Assembly: GCA_024274705.1 (NCBI GenBank)
Contig: JAJSAL010000027.1
Location: forward strand, 1 to 54,276
DNA: 54,276 nucleotides
Direction: 5' to 3'
Origin: Spirochaetota bacterium
Lineage (GTDB): Bacteria; Spirochaetota; Spirochaetia; SPDA01; JAJSAL01
A program made the position numbers and the translations under genes. The notes under the pieces are model-generated. The model did no database searches. It was not told the DNA's origin and saw nothing but the letters and a program-made list of their open reading frames with translations. This document shows positions 26,282-34,838 of the stretch, in pieces. The stretch's first letter is position 1; the number at the start of each line of letters is the position of its first letter.

Positions 26282-26306
26282 AGGACAATAGTAAGGAGCG
26301 GGCATC

Positions 26307-27080
26307 ATGGCAACAAACTACAAGGACATGTTTGATTTAGAAGGGAAAGTAGCTGTTGTTACCGGGTCCGGCGGCGGGATAGGTCAAGCGATTGCATGTG
26401 CCCTTGCCGACTTTGGTGCGGATGTGATGTGTGCCAGTCACCATCCGGATAAGGCACAAAAGACGGCGGATATGGTATGTGAATATGGAAGAAAGGGTAG
26501 TGCCTTTGCATTCGATATTTCAAGTGTTTCGGAAATAGATAGATTTAAAGAAGCTTGTCTGAAAGGGTTCGGAAAAGTGGACATCCTGGTCAACAGTGCG
26601 GGGATGAACAGAAGAGATTCCGTTGTGGATATCAAAGAGGAAGATTTCGACAGGGTTATCGAGGTGAACCTGAAAGGGGTTCTTTTCTGTTGCCAGGGTT
26701 TTGGAAAAGAAATGATAAAACAGAAGAGCGGTAAAATTATTAACATTTCGTCGATCTCCTGTTTATTGGGTCATCCAACCCGGGGATCCTACGCTGCAAG
26801 TAAGGGAGGCCTGATACAGATAAGCAGAGTAATGGCGACCGAGTTTGCCCCGTACAATGTGTGTGTGAACGCCGTTTCTCCGGCAGCCATCGACACACCG
26901 TTTATCGATGGCCTGAAAAAGGACAGGGGGCGCCTGGACCGGGAACTGGAGAGGATTCCCATGGGGAGGATCGGGGCAGTTGGAGACGTCGTCGGCGCCG
27001 TACTGTTTTACGCCTCCAGGGCATCGGATTTTGTTACAGGAACCAACCTCTTTGTTGACGGTGGAAGGACCGTAGATTAA
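26307..27080 (+). CDS. Short-chain dehydrogenase/reductase
   Basis: This 257-residue classical SDR has the dinucleotide motif T-G-S-G-G-G-I-G-Q near residues 19-27, N-S-A-G near 96-99 and the catalytic residues Ser about 149, Tyr162 and Lys166 (Y-A-A-S-K). Such enzymes interconvert alcohols and ketones with NAD(P)H. It resembles gluconate 5-dehydrogenase and oxoacyl-ACP reductases, but the operon argues for a sugar- or polyol-derived substrate. It starts 25 bases after the TPP-enzyme gene, with AAGGAG upstream. Confidence 0.9.
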   Translation: MATNYKDMFDLEGKVAVVTGSGGGIGQAIACALADFGADVMCASHHPDKAQKTADMVCEYGRKGSAFAFDISSVSEIDRFKEACLKGFGKVDILVNSAGMNRRDSVVDIKEEDFDRVIEVNLKGVLFCCQGFGKEMIKQKSGKIINISSISCLLGHPTRGSYAASKGGLIQISRVMATEFAPYNVCVNAVSPAAIDTPFIDGLKKDRGRLDRELERIPMGRIGAVGDVVGAVLFYASRASDFVTGTNLFVDGGRTVD

Positions 27081-27105
27081 ACTTTTTAAAAAAGGCTGGA
27101 CAGAT

Positions 27106-28272
27106 ATGCATGATTTTACATGTACCATGCCGAAAATCATTTTTGGCAATGGGAAGGTCAGGGAAATAGGGGTACTTGTAAAAGGGTACGGCAGGAAGGT
27201 TTTTCTCGCAATCGATCCGTTCCTCGACAGGCAGGGGGTTACCCATGAGATAACCGGTGTTCTTGAACGTGAGTCCCTCGTGGTCTTTCCTTTCAGCGGC
27301 ATAGAATCGAACCCGGATTGTTTTTCCGTGGATAAAGCAGGATGCCTGGCCAAGGAACAGAAATGTGATTTCGTTCTGGCCGTCGGGGGGGGGAGCGTAA
27401 TCGATTTCGGCAAAGGTGTCGCCGTTGTCGCGGGAAATCCGGAGACATCCTGGAAATACACCAGGAGAAAAGACCACTCCCCCCTTATACCGGGGAAAAC
27501 GACCCTGCCTGTGATAGCGGTACCCACCACTGCAGGAACGGGTTCGGAAACGACCCACTTCTCGGTGCTGAGTAATCCGGAACTCAGGGAGAAGAGTACC
27601 ATAGCTCACGAGCGTATATTCCCAAGGCTTGCCGTCATCGATCCGGAACTCACGGTGACGATGCCGTCCGGGCTGACGGCACTCACCGGTATCGATGTCC
27701 TTGCCCATGCCATAGAGTCCTATATCAATGTGAAAGCTACACCGTATTCCAAGATGGTCGGGATAGAGGCAATCCGGCTGGTCGCCACATACCTTCCTCA
27801 GGCCAGTTCCAATGGCCGGAATATGACGGCCCGCGAGCATATGGCCTGGGCTTCTACCCTGGCAGGAATAGCCATTGCCCACGCCAATCCTACCCTTCCT
27901 CATGCATTAGCACAGGCGGCAGGCGGTTATATCCACGCTCCCCACGGAGGAAGCGTAGCGGCCTGTCTCCCTGAAATAATGAAGATCAGCTACATGGCGG
28001 ACCTGGAAAGCTTCGGAGAGATTGCCGTGGCATTGGACCCGTCTGTATCTGAACTGCCGGGGTACCGGTGTGCGGAGAAAAGTGTCGAACTAGTTGAGCG
28101 CCTGTTCCGGGACATAGGCTGCAGTGTACGGTTCGGCGATTTCGGCCTGATCGAGGATAACATCGAGAGGGTAACTGAGATTGCGATGACCGGGTATTTT
28201 ACCGGCATCAACCTGCATCCACGTATTGTCGATAGAGATGAAATAATGCGGATTTACAGGGCATGTTTATAA
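27106..28272 (+). CDS. Iron-containing alcohol dehydrogenase (group III)
   Basis: This 388-residue protein has the family's NAD-binding motif G-G-G-S-V-I-D-F-G-K near residues 95-104 and P-T-T-A-G-T-G-S-E-T near 138-147. The metal-ligand region runs from G-I-D-V-L-A-H-A-I-E to H-A-P-H-G-G. It probably reduces an aldehyde to an alcohol, or the reverse, with NAD(H). It sits between the SDR and AOR genes in one transcription unit. The aldehyde may come from the GRE or the TPP enzyme; this is inference. Confidence 0.92.
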   Translation: MHDFTCTMPKIIFGNGKVREIGVLVKGYGRKVFLAIDPFLDRQGVTHEITGVLERESLVVFPFSGIESNPDCFSVDKAGCLAKEQKCDFVLAVGGGSVIDFGKGVAVVAGNPETSWKYTRRKDHSPLIPGKTTLPVIAVPTTAGTGSETTHFSVLSNPELREKSTIAHERIFPRLAVIDPELTVTMPSGLTALTGIDVLAHAIESYINVKATPYSKMVGIEAIRLVATYLPQASSNGRNMTAREHMAWASTLAGIAIAHANPTLPHALAQAAGGYIHAPHGGSVAACLPEIMKISYMADLESFGEIAVALDPSVSELPGYRCAEKSVELVERLFRDIGCSVRFGDFGLIEDNIERVTEIAMTGYFTGINLHPRIVDRDEIMRIYRACL

Positions 28273-28284
28273 GGCAAACCGGAT

Positions 28285-30009
28285 ATGGTAGAACAGAGCA
28301 TCATCGAAATAAACATGACAGACCGGTCCGGCAGAAAACATTCCGTACCTGAAGAATTCGATTTTCTCGGTGGCCGGGGACTTACGTCAACCATCGTTTC
28401 CAGAGAAGTCGATCCCTCCTGCCATCCCTTGGGCCCGGAGAACATGCTTGTCCTTGCTCCGGGGCTCTTTGCAGGAAGTGTCCTGTCCAGTGCAAACCGG
28501 CTTTCTGCAGGGGCAAAAAGCCCCCTTACCGGGGGAATCAAGGAAGCCAATTCCGGAGGAATGGCAGCATACAGGATGGGGAGGCTGGGTATTAAGGCAG
28601 TAAAGATAACCGGTTCCCCGGGGAAAGCCGTTCAATCCCTGGGAATCAGAATTTCGAAGGAAGGTGTAAGCTTCGAAGATCTTTCCGCTTTACAGGGGAA
28701 GGGAACCTACGAAACTGCCGAAACACTCCTGAACATGTACGGATCGAAATGCGCCCTTCTGGTTATCGGTCCAGCCGGGGAAAGGAGACTTCCAACAGCG
28801 TGTATTAATATCAATGACATGGAGGGGGAGCCCTGCAGAAACTTAGGGAGGGGAGGCCTGGGTGCCGTTATGGGCAGTAAGGGGATCAAAGCGATCATTA
28901 TCGATGATGAGGGTGCAGCATCTCCCTGGAAAGGGAATCTCCAGGTAAAGGAGGCGGTTAAGTCCTTTGCCGCAAAGCTTAAGGAGCATCCGGTAACGGG
29001 TGAAAAATTTGCCATGTACGGGACAGTGATGACCCTTCTCAGTGTTAATGCCTTGGGAGGACTTCCCACCCGGAATTTTTCATCAGGGTTATTTGAGGAT
29101 GCCGGGAATATCGGTGCGGAAACGTTGCGTGAGACAATAGCTTCCAGGGGGGGGATGACGGCCCATTCGTGTATGCCCGGTTGTGTGATCCGGTGTTCCA
29201 ACAAATATGTTGATCCTGAAGGGAACCCGGTGGTGGGGTCCCTGGATTTCGAGACCGTTTGCCTTTTGGGGTCGAATATCGGCATCAGCAGCCTGGACCG
29301 TATTGCAGAACTTAACAGGCTTTGCAACGATTACGGTGTGGACACCATGGAAACCGGGGTTGCACTGGGTGTAATGGGGGAAGCAGGTGTGTTCGAGTTC
29401 GGGGATTATGACCGCATAAAGGAGATTATACACGGCATCGGGGGCGGTACAGAGTTGGGAAGGATTGCCGGCAGCGGCGCAGAAACAGCAGGCAGGATTT
29501 ACGGGGTGGACCGGGTTCCGGTGGTAAAGGGGCAGGGTATGGCAGCCTACGATCCCCGGGCAATCAAGGGTATGGGTGTTACCTATGCCATGTCCCCCAT
29601 GGGCGCGGACCATACAGCAGGGAACGCCATCACCCTTGCAGTGGATCATCTCGACCCGGGTGTACAGGTGGAGCCGGTACGTGACCTTCATATCGATACC
29701 ATGGTGCTGGACAGCCTGGGGGTGTGTATCTTTACCGGCCGGGTGAGCCTGGGATCGAAGGAGGTCCTGGAGGAAGTGCTTAAAGCGTTCTATGGTAAAA
29801 TAATAACCTTCGATGCACTTCGGGATATGGCAAAGCAATCGTTACGCATTGAAAAACTGTTCAACAAACAAGCGGGAATCGATGATCGCCGGGACAAGCT
29901 GCCTGGTTTCATGTTGAAAGAGAAACTTGCTCCTAACAATTCTGTCTTCGACGTGGCAGCCGGTGATATGGAAACGTTTTACCGGTTCCTTTCAGAAGAC
30001 AAGGAGTAA
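28285..30009 (+). CDS. Aldehyde:ferredoxin oxidoreductase family protein (tungsten/molybdenum)
   Basis: This 574-residue protein covers the AOR N-terminal domain (F-L-G-G-R-G-L near residues 27-33; A-N-R-L-S-A-G-A-K-S-P-L-T-G-G near 72-86) and the helical C-terminal domains. The 4Fe-4S ligands appear as Cys296, Cys300 and Cys304 (C-M-P-G-C-V-I-R-C) with Cys481. The CX3CX3C spacing differs from the CX2CX3C of Pyrococcus AOR. It should oxidise an aldehyde to an acid with ferredoxin using a tungstopterin cofactor. No pterin or tungstate genes are in the window. It overlaps nothing and lies 12 bases after the ADH gene. Confidence 0.9.
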   Translation: MVEQSIIEINMTDRSGRKHSVPEEFDFLGGRGLTSTIVSREVDPSCHPLGPENMLVLAPGLFAGSVLSSANRLSAGAKSPLTGGIKEANSGGMAAYRMGRLGIKAVKITGSPGKAVQSLGIRISKEGVSFEDLSALQGKGTYETAETLLNMYGSKCALLVIGPAGERRLPTACININDMEGEPCRNLGRGGLGAVMGSKGIKAIIIDDEGAASPWKGNLQVKEAVKSFAAKLKEHPVTGEKFAMYGTVMTLLSVNALGGLPTRNFSSGLFEDAGNIGAETLRETIASRGGMTAHSCMPGCVIRCSNKYVDPEGNPVVGSLDFETVCLLGSNIGISSLDRIAELNRLCNDYGVDTMETGVALGVMGEAGVFEFGDYDRIKEIIHGIGGGTELGRIAGSGAETAGRIYGVDRVPVVKGQGMAAYDPRAIKGMGVTYAMSPMGADHTAGNAITLAVDHLDPGVQVEPVRDLHIDTMVLDSLGVCIFTGRVSLGSKEVLEEVLKAFYGKIITFDALRDMAKQSLRIEKLFNKQAGIDDRRDKLPGFMLKEKLAPNNSVFDVAAGDMETFYRFLSEDKE

Positions 30010-30012
30010 ACC

Positions 30013-31521
30013 ATGAGTCTTATGGGGATCGATGTGGGGACTACCGGGTCAAAAGCGGTAGTGTTTAATGAGGAAGGCCTGGTCCTCTCTTCAGCCTACA
30101 GAGGTTATCCCATGTATTTTCCTGGTCCCGGGCAATGTGAACTGGACCCCGAAGAGGTGTGGTCCGGTGTCGAATAAGTTGTCGCCGAAGCCGCCGGTGA
30201 GGTAAAACGACAGGACCCGGTCTCAGCGATTGGTATTTCAACCCTGGGGGATTCCGTAACCCTCCTGGACGGTAATGGCAATCCCCTGTCCGGTACCGTC
30301 CTGGGAGCAGCCGACAGAAGGGCCCTGCTGCAGGCCGGGGAAATTGAAAAAGAGTTCACCCGGGAAATCCTGTTTTATCTCACCGGTGCCCCTCTTCATG
30401 CCTTTTGTGTTATTCCGAAAATCATGTGGTTCAAAGAGAACCGGCCGGAACTCTTTGACAAAACCTGGAAATGTGCCGGGCTGCAGGAGTTCATCCTTCT
30501 CCGGCTTGGGCTTTCACCGCGAATCGATTATTCCCTGGCAGGACGGACTATGCTCCTGGACCTTCGGCAGGAACGGTACGCTCTGGACCTGTTCGAATTC
30601 GCCGGTATCGATGAAGATACCTTTTTCCCTCTCTCCAGAGCCATAGAGGTGTGCGGAGAACTGAACGGCATTACTGCAGAAAAGTTAGGGCTTCAACCGG
30701 GAACCCGGGTGGTGCCAGGCGGCTTCGATCAGAGCTGCTGCGCCGTCGGTGCAGGGGTAATCGAACCCGGTACGGCGGCCAATTCCATAGGAACCCTTGA
30801 AGCGATTACCCCGGTGTTCGACAGGCCCCGGATCGAATTGCCCCTCCTTACAGGCAACCACGGCTGTATCCCCGGGCTGGTACAGGGAATGTTCACCTCC
30901 TTAGGCTACGTAACCACAGCAGGTGCAGTGGTGAAGTGGTACGTCGATTCTTTTGGTGATAGAAGGGGGGGAGGAGATCTTTTTGCCCAGGCTATGTCAG
31001 AGCTGCCGGTTACCCCGTCGAGTGTATTCGTACTTCCCTATTTCGCAGGGACAGGAACTCCCTGGCTCGATGTACATCAGACAGGGTCGGTGTTCGGGCT
31101 CTCTCTGGATACAAAACCCGGGGACATTCTGAAAGGGATACTGGAAGGGGTCGCCTTCGAAGCCCGGGTGAATATCGAATCCTTTATCGATGGTGACATA
31201 CCGGTGAATACCCTCCGGGTTACAGGGGGCGGATCAAAGTCGGATAGCTGGATGCAGATCAAGGCGGATATTTCCGGGATTCCCGTGGAAGGGACAACCA
31301 TAACCGAGGCAGGATGCAGGGGAGCGGCCTTCCTTGCAGGGCTGGGCACCGGTGTATATTCACGTGTTCAGGATATTCTGGATATAACCGAAATCGACGC
31401 TGTTTACGAACCTGACACCAAACAGAATTCCCTGTATGAAGAGCGTTACAGGACCTACCTTGACTTAAGGGAACGGGTTAAGGGCCTCTCTTTGAACAGC
31501 GTTTCGATACGTAACCGATGA
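30013..31521 (+). pseudogene. FGGY-family carbohydrate kinase with in-frame stop at codon 55
   Basis: The 503-codon frame starts three bases after the AOR stop and encodes a full FGGY kinase: M-G-I-D-V-G-T-T-G-S-K-A at the N-terminus, G-G-F-D-Q-S-C-C near residue 236 and T-G-G-G-S-K-S-D in the C-terminal ATPase lobe. TAA at 30175-30177 interrupts the frame after G-V-E; the sequence before and after fits the family without shift. One base change from GAA or CAA explains it. A product restarting at 30424 would lack the phosphate-binding loop and be inactive. The natural substrate would be a ketose, polyol or similar. Confidence 0.88.
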
Positions 31522-31628
31522 ACAGAAAAACATGCAGCGATTGCTGTACTAATGCCTGCACAAAAGGGCCTGGCAGGAAGTATACTTGTGAATGTGCAGC
31601 AATCAGGCTACTATACCTGCAAGGTTGA
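31518..31628 (+). CDS. Small cysteine-rich ORF (36 codons) overlapping the kinase stop
   Basis: The ATG at 31518 overlaps the TGA of the kinase frame by four bases (ATGA). The product has six cysteines in 36 residues, in the pattern C-x2-C-C-x3-C then C-x-C, with basic residues between. Such spacing suggests metal or cluster binding, or a peptide precursor. I know of no matching family. Translational coupling geometry and the biased cysteine content argue for a real gene; the short length leaves chance possible. Confidence 0.45.
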   Translation: MNRKTCSDCCTNACTKGPGRKYTCECAAIRLLYLQG

Positions 31629-31683
31629 AATAATATGAGATGATACAGCCTATAAGAGGACAACCAGGGGTTAGAAGTAGACT

Positions 31684-32184
31684 GTGGAAAATATAGTACG
31701 GCATTTGCTTAACGGAGCTACTCGTTGGGCGCCGAGGGTAATCGGAGTTGTAGGGATTTTCGTCGCTTTCTTTATCCTTGCGAAAATAATAAAAAGAGTA
31801 GTCACCAATGCCGCTAAGCGATTGAAATTTGATAAAAGCCTCACTTTGCTCCTTGCCCGTGCAAGCAGTATCACCCTTATAATCTTCGGCATTATTACTT
31901 CCCTGGGAACGTTAGGTGTTAATGTATCTGCGCTTGTGGCCGGTCTGGGGTTGATCGGATTTGCACTTGGCTTCGCTCTTAAAGATACCATTTCCAATCT
32001 TCTATCCGGGGTCCTCATATTGTTGCATCGGCCATTCGGGAAAGGAAACTGCATAAAGATATCGGGTTACGAGGGCATTGTCGTTTCCATCGACCTGCGG
32101 TACACGGTGCTTGATTCCCAGGGGGAGAAGGTACTCATTCCGAATTCTAAATTATTTACGAATCCCATCACTGTTCTTAAGTAG
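31684..32184 (+). CDS. Small MscS-family mechanosensitive channel
   Basis: This 166-residue protein has two or three membrane segments (about 20-38, 58-75 and 80-108). The last one, A-L-G-F-A-L-K-D-T-I-S-N, is the pore helix of MscS, followed by the beta domain (G-N-C-I-K-I, then L-I-P-N-S-K-L-F). The start is GTG 31684. It is shorter than E. coli MscS (286 residues): the C-terminal alpha/beta domain is missing. The same frame stays open for 42 more codons after TAG, so truncation is possible, but those codons do not look MscS-like. Confidence 0.78.
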   Translation: MENIVRHLLNGATRWAPRVIGVVGIFVAFFILAKIIKRVVTNAAKRLKFDKSLTLLLARASSITLIIFGIITSLGTLGVNVSALVAGLGLIGFALGFALKDTISNLLSGVLILLHRPFGKGNCIKISGYEGIVVSIDLRYTVLDSQGEKVLIPNSKLFTNPITVLK

Positions 32185-32309
32185 CAGGCAGTCGAATATT
32201 CTGTGATCCTGGGGAAAATAGCTGACCATGCGCTGCACCCTGTCTCCTCCATCGGCGGCTCAAGCTCTGACGTTAACGTACCCAAGGTAATGGAAGGGGG
32301 AGTTGTGTT

Positions 32310-32495
32310 GTGAAGGAAATTTTTCGTTACACAAAGAATGGAATGTATGTCTATGGCCTCATGATTCTCTATATACCTGGTTTGCTTTTACTATCTAAAC
32401 CAGCCTTGGTAGTTGCCTTGTTTAACCACATTTATATCTGGGTCCATTACTACTGTACTGAACGTCCTGATATGAAAAAGATTTATGGAAGATAA
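32310..32495 (+). pseudogene. C-terminal fragment of a membrane methyltransferase (ICMT/PEMT type)
   Basis: The 61-codon frame begins at GTG 32310 with GGAAGGGGG upstream. It encodes two membrane segments and a tail F-N-H-I-Y-I-W-V-H-Y-Y-C-T-E-R-P-D-M, like the SAM-binding end of isoprenylcysteine or phospholipid methyltransferases. R-Y-T-K-N-G-M-Y at the start matches the conserved core preceding it. Full-length members have about 180-220 residues, so the N-terminal half is missing. It could alternatively be an independent small membrane protein, since its start has a good ribosome binding site. Confidence 0.5.
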
Positions 32496-32586
32496 AAGTG
32501 GATTCATTCGTATTCCGGCTTGTGTCCGGCACTCAACACCTGACAGGTATACCATCAAAAGCTACTGAAAGCATTAAAAAATTATC

Positions 32587-32616
32587 TTGCTTGTATATAA
32601 CAAAATAATATATACT
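32587..32616 (+). promoter_or_regulatory. Candidate promoter of the Liv operon
   Basis: TTGCTT (32587-32592) and TATACT (32611-32616) are separated by 18 bases in AT-rich DNA. The gene at 32675 begins 58 bases downstream and has a GGAGGAG site. Confidence 0.55.
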
Positions 32617-32674
32617 TCTCTTCTATTCGGTTTATAGAAACTGTTAGTCAAATTTAAAAGAACGGAGGAGAAAA

Positions 32675-33805
32675 ATGACAAAACGAATAGGTAATATTGC
32701 ACTGTTTGCCGGACTGCTGATTATGGCGGCTGGACTCGTTTTCGCCGGCGGAACCCAGGAAGAAGGTCCGATCAAAATCGGTGTCGGAGGTGCACATTCC
32801 GGTGACCTTGCCTCCTACGGTATTCCAACTGTTAAGGCTGCTGAACTGGTAGTAGAAGATGTGAATGCCAAAGGCGGTCTTCTGGGACGTCAGATTGAAC
32901 TGGTGATCGAAGATGATCAGTGTAAAGAAGAAGTTGCTTCCAATACTGCATCCAAGCTGGTTGGTGAAGGTGTCGTAGCAGTTATCGGTCACATCTGCAG
33001 CGGCGCTACTGAGTCTGCGTTGAGTATCTACAAAGACTCGGATATTATCACCATTTCACCTTCAGCGACCAAGGTTTCCCTCACCTTGAGCGGGAACTAT
33101 CCGAACTTTTTCCGAACCATTGCTCACGACGAAATGCAGGCTGCTCTGAATGTGGATTTCGCCATGAACACCTTAGGGTTAAAGAAGTTTGCCGTTATGC
33201 ACGACAAAGGTGCATACGGGAAGGGCTTTGCAGAATACTGTAAAGAGAAAATCGAAGCTGCCGGCGGCCAGGTTGTGATGTTCGAAGGTGTCGACCCCGG
33301 GAAGCCCGACTACACAGCGGTTATCGCTAAAGTGGACAACTCCGGTGCAGATGCCCTTATCTGGGGCGGTTACCATCCGGAAGCATCCAAGATTGTTACC
33401 CAGATGAGGAACAAAGGTATCGACATTCCTTTCCTCTCTGACGACGGTGTAAAGGACGACACCTTTATCGATGTTGCCGGCGAATATGCGGAAGGCGTGT
33501 ACGCGACAGGTCCCCAGGACACGACATCCAATCCTCTTGCTCAGAAGGCAATTCAGGCGCACAAAGACAAATATGGTGAAGAGCCGGGTGCTTTCTTCCT
33601 GAACGCGTATGCCGCAACCATGGCTGTTATCAATGCCATCGAAAAAGCAGGAACAACCGAATATACAGCAGTAGCCAAAAAACTGCGGGATGAATACGTT
33701 GATACGCCCCTCGGTAAGATCAGCTTTGACGAAAATGGTGATATTGAAGGATTTGGTTTTTCCGTGTTCCAGGTACAGAACGGCTCCTACGTGGAATTGA
33801 AGTAG
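32675..33805 (+). CDS. Branched-chain amino acid type ABC substrate-binding protein
   Basis: This 376-residue protein has a signal peptide ending L-V-F-A and mature start G-G-T-Q-E-E-G, again without a lipobox cysteine. The LivJ/LivK fold is clear from I-K-I-G-V-G-G, then V-N-A-K-G-G-L-L-G-R-Q-I-E-L and A-V-I-G-H-I-C-S-G-A-T near residue 105, where the amino acid carboxylate normally binds. It should bind a branched-chain amino acid or a related compound for the LivHMGF transporter that follows. GGAGG lies just before ATG 32675. Confidence 0.93.
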   Translation: MTKRIGNIALFAGLLIMAAGLVFAGGTQEEGPIKIGVGGAHSGDLASYGIPTVKAAELVVEDVNAKGGLLGRQIELVIEDDQCKEEVASNTASKLVGEGVVAVIGHICSGATESALSIYKDSDIITISPSATKVSLTLSGNYPNFFRTIAHDEMQAALNVDFAMNTLGLKKFAVMHDKGAYGKGFAEYCKEKIEAAGGQVVMFEGVDPGKPDYTAVIAKVDNSGADALIWGGYHPEASKIVTQMRNKGIDIPFLSDDGVKDDTFIDVAGEYAEGVYATGPQDTTSNPLAQKAIQAHKDKYGEEPGAFFLNAYAATMAVINAIEKAGTTEYTAVAKKLRDEYVDTPLGKISFDENGDIEGFGFSVFQVQNGSYVELK

Positions 33806-33827
33806 GATTAAAGAAACAGCAAACCCG

Positions 33828-33858
33828 GAAGCGGGCTTAAGTGAATTAAGCCCGCTTC
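33828..33858 (+). terminator. Hairpin attenuator between livK and livH
   Basis: Perfect 13-bp arms at 33828-33840 and 33846-33858 (GAAGCGGGCTTAA and its complement) enclose a five-base loop and are followed by TTTC. It lies 23 bases after the binding-protein stop. As in many such operons it probably allows partial readthrough into the permease genes. Confidence 0.8.
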
Positions 33859-33926
33859 TTTCACTTAAGCCTACCTCTATCATTCAAAACAGAGGCCTGT
33901 TTCCGGGCCTTTAAGGATTATTCGGA

Positions 33927-34829
33927 ATGGAATATTTTTTGCAGATAATAATAAGCGGAACAACTAAGGGAAGCATTTATGCCCTCATAGCCTTAGGCTA
34001 CACCATGGTATACGGCATCATAAAACTGATCAACTTTGCCCACGGTGAAATTTATATGATCGGTGCCTTTACCGCTCTGATCATCGGTGCCACCTTGACT
34101 CCTACCGGGATGAATCCTGTGATGATCCTTGTAGTCGCTACACTGGCGGCAATCTTTTTCGCCTCCGGGTACGGGGTTACCATGGAGAAGATAGCCTACA
34201 AACCGCTTCGGAAAGCACCGAGACTGTCCGCCCTTATCAGCGCTATCGGGATGTCCATGTTTCTGCAGTATTACGTTCTATTGACGCAAACGGAAAAGTT
34301 TCTTCCTTTTCCGAATTTCATTCCGGATTTTGCCTTTATCCAGCCTATCAGGAAGTTTCTCAACTCTACCCAGCTCATCATACTGATCGTGACAGGAATC
34401 GTTATGGTGCTCCTCACCTTCCTTATTAAATTTACCCGAATCGGAAAAGCGATGCGGGCAACTTCTCAGGACAACGAAATGGCCCAACTGGTGGGGATTA
34501 ATATCAACAGGGTGATTTCTTTTACTTTTATCGTGGGATCCGCTACGGCGGCAATCGGCGGAGTTCTCATCTGTTCGTATCAGGGACAGATCAACTACTA
34601 CATTGGTTTTATTGCCGGGATCAAGGCATTTGTGGCAGCAGTACTCGGCGGTATCGGCAGTATCCCCGGCGCGGTGCTGGGCAGTTTCGTTCTCGGTTGG
34701 ACTGAGAGCCTTGGGGCAGGGTATATTTCCAGTGACTATGAGGATGCGTTTGCGTTCATTATCCTTATCCTTATCCTTACTTTCAAACCTTCCGGTATAC
34801 TCGGACGTAAAGATCTCGAAAAGGTGTAG
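33927..34829 (+). CDS. livH: Branched-chain amino acid ABC transporter permease LivH
   Basis: This 300-residue permease has about eight membrane segments. The family signatures G-Y-T-M-V-Y-G-I-I-K-L-I-N-F-A-H-G-E near residues 24-41 and A-T-S-Q-D-N-E-M-A-Q-L-V-G-I-N near 178-192 are intact. It pairs with LivM. It lies 121 bases after livK, beyond the attenuator hairpin, and is 9 bases from livM. The AAGGATT upstream is a moderate ribosome binding site. Confidence 0.94.
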   Translation: MEYFLQIIISGTTKGSIYALIALGYTMVYGIIKLINFAHGEIYMIGAFTALIIGATLTPTGMNPVMILVVATLAAIFFASGYGVTMEKIAYKPLRKAPRLSALISAIGMSMFLQYYVLLTQTEKFLPFPNFIPDFAFIQPIRKFLNSTQLIILIVTGIVMVLLTFLIKFTRIGKAMRATSQDNEMAQLVGININRVISFTFIVGSATAAIGGVLICSYQGQINYYIGFIAGIKAFVAAVLGGIGSIPGAVLGSFVLGWTESLGAGYISSDYEDAFAFIILILILTFKPSGILGRKDLEKV

Positions 34830-34838
34830 GGGGGTGCC

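Noticed and set aside
27034-27903. Minus-strand open frame of 289 codons opposite the SDR and iron ADH genes
   Set aside because: The plus strand encodes clear SDR and Fe-ADH motifs here, and the antisense product shows no family features.
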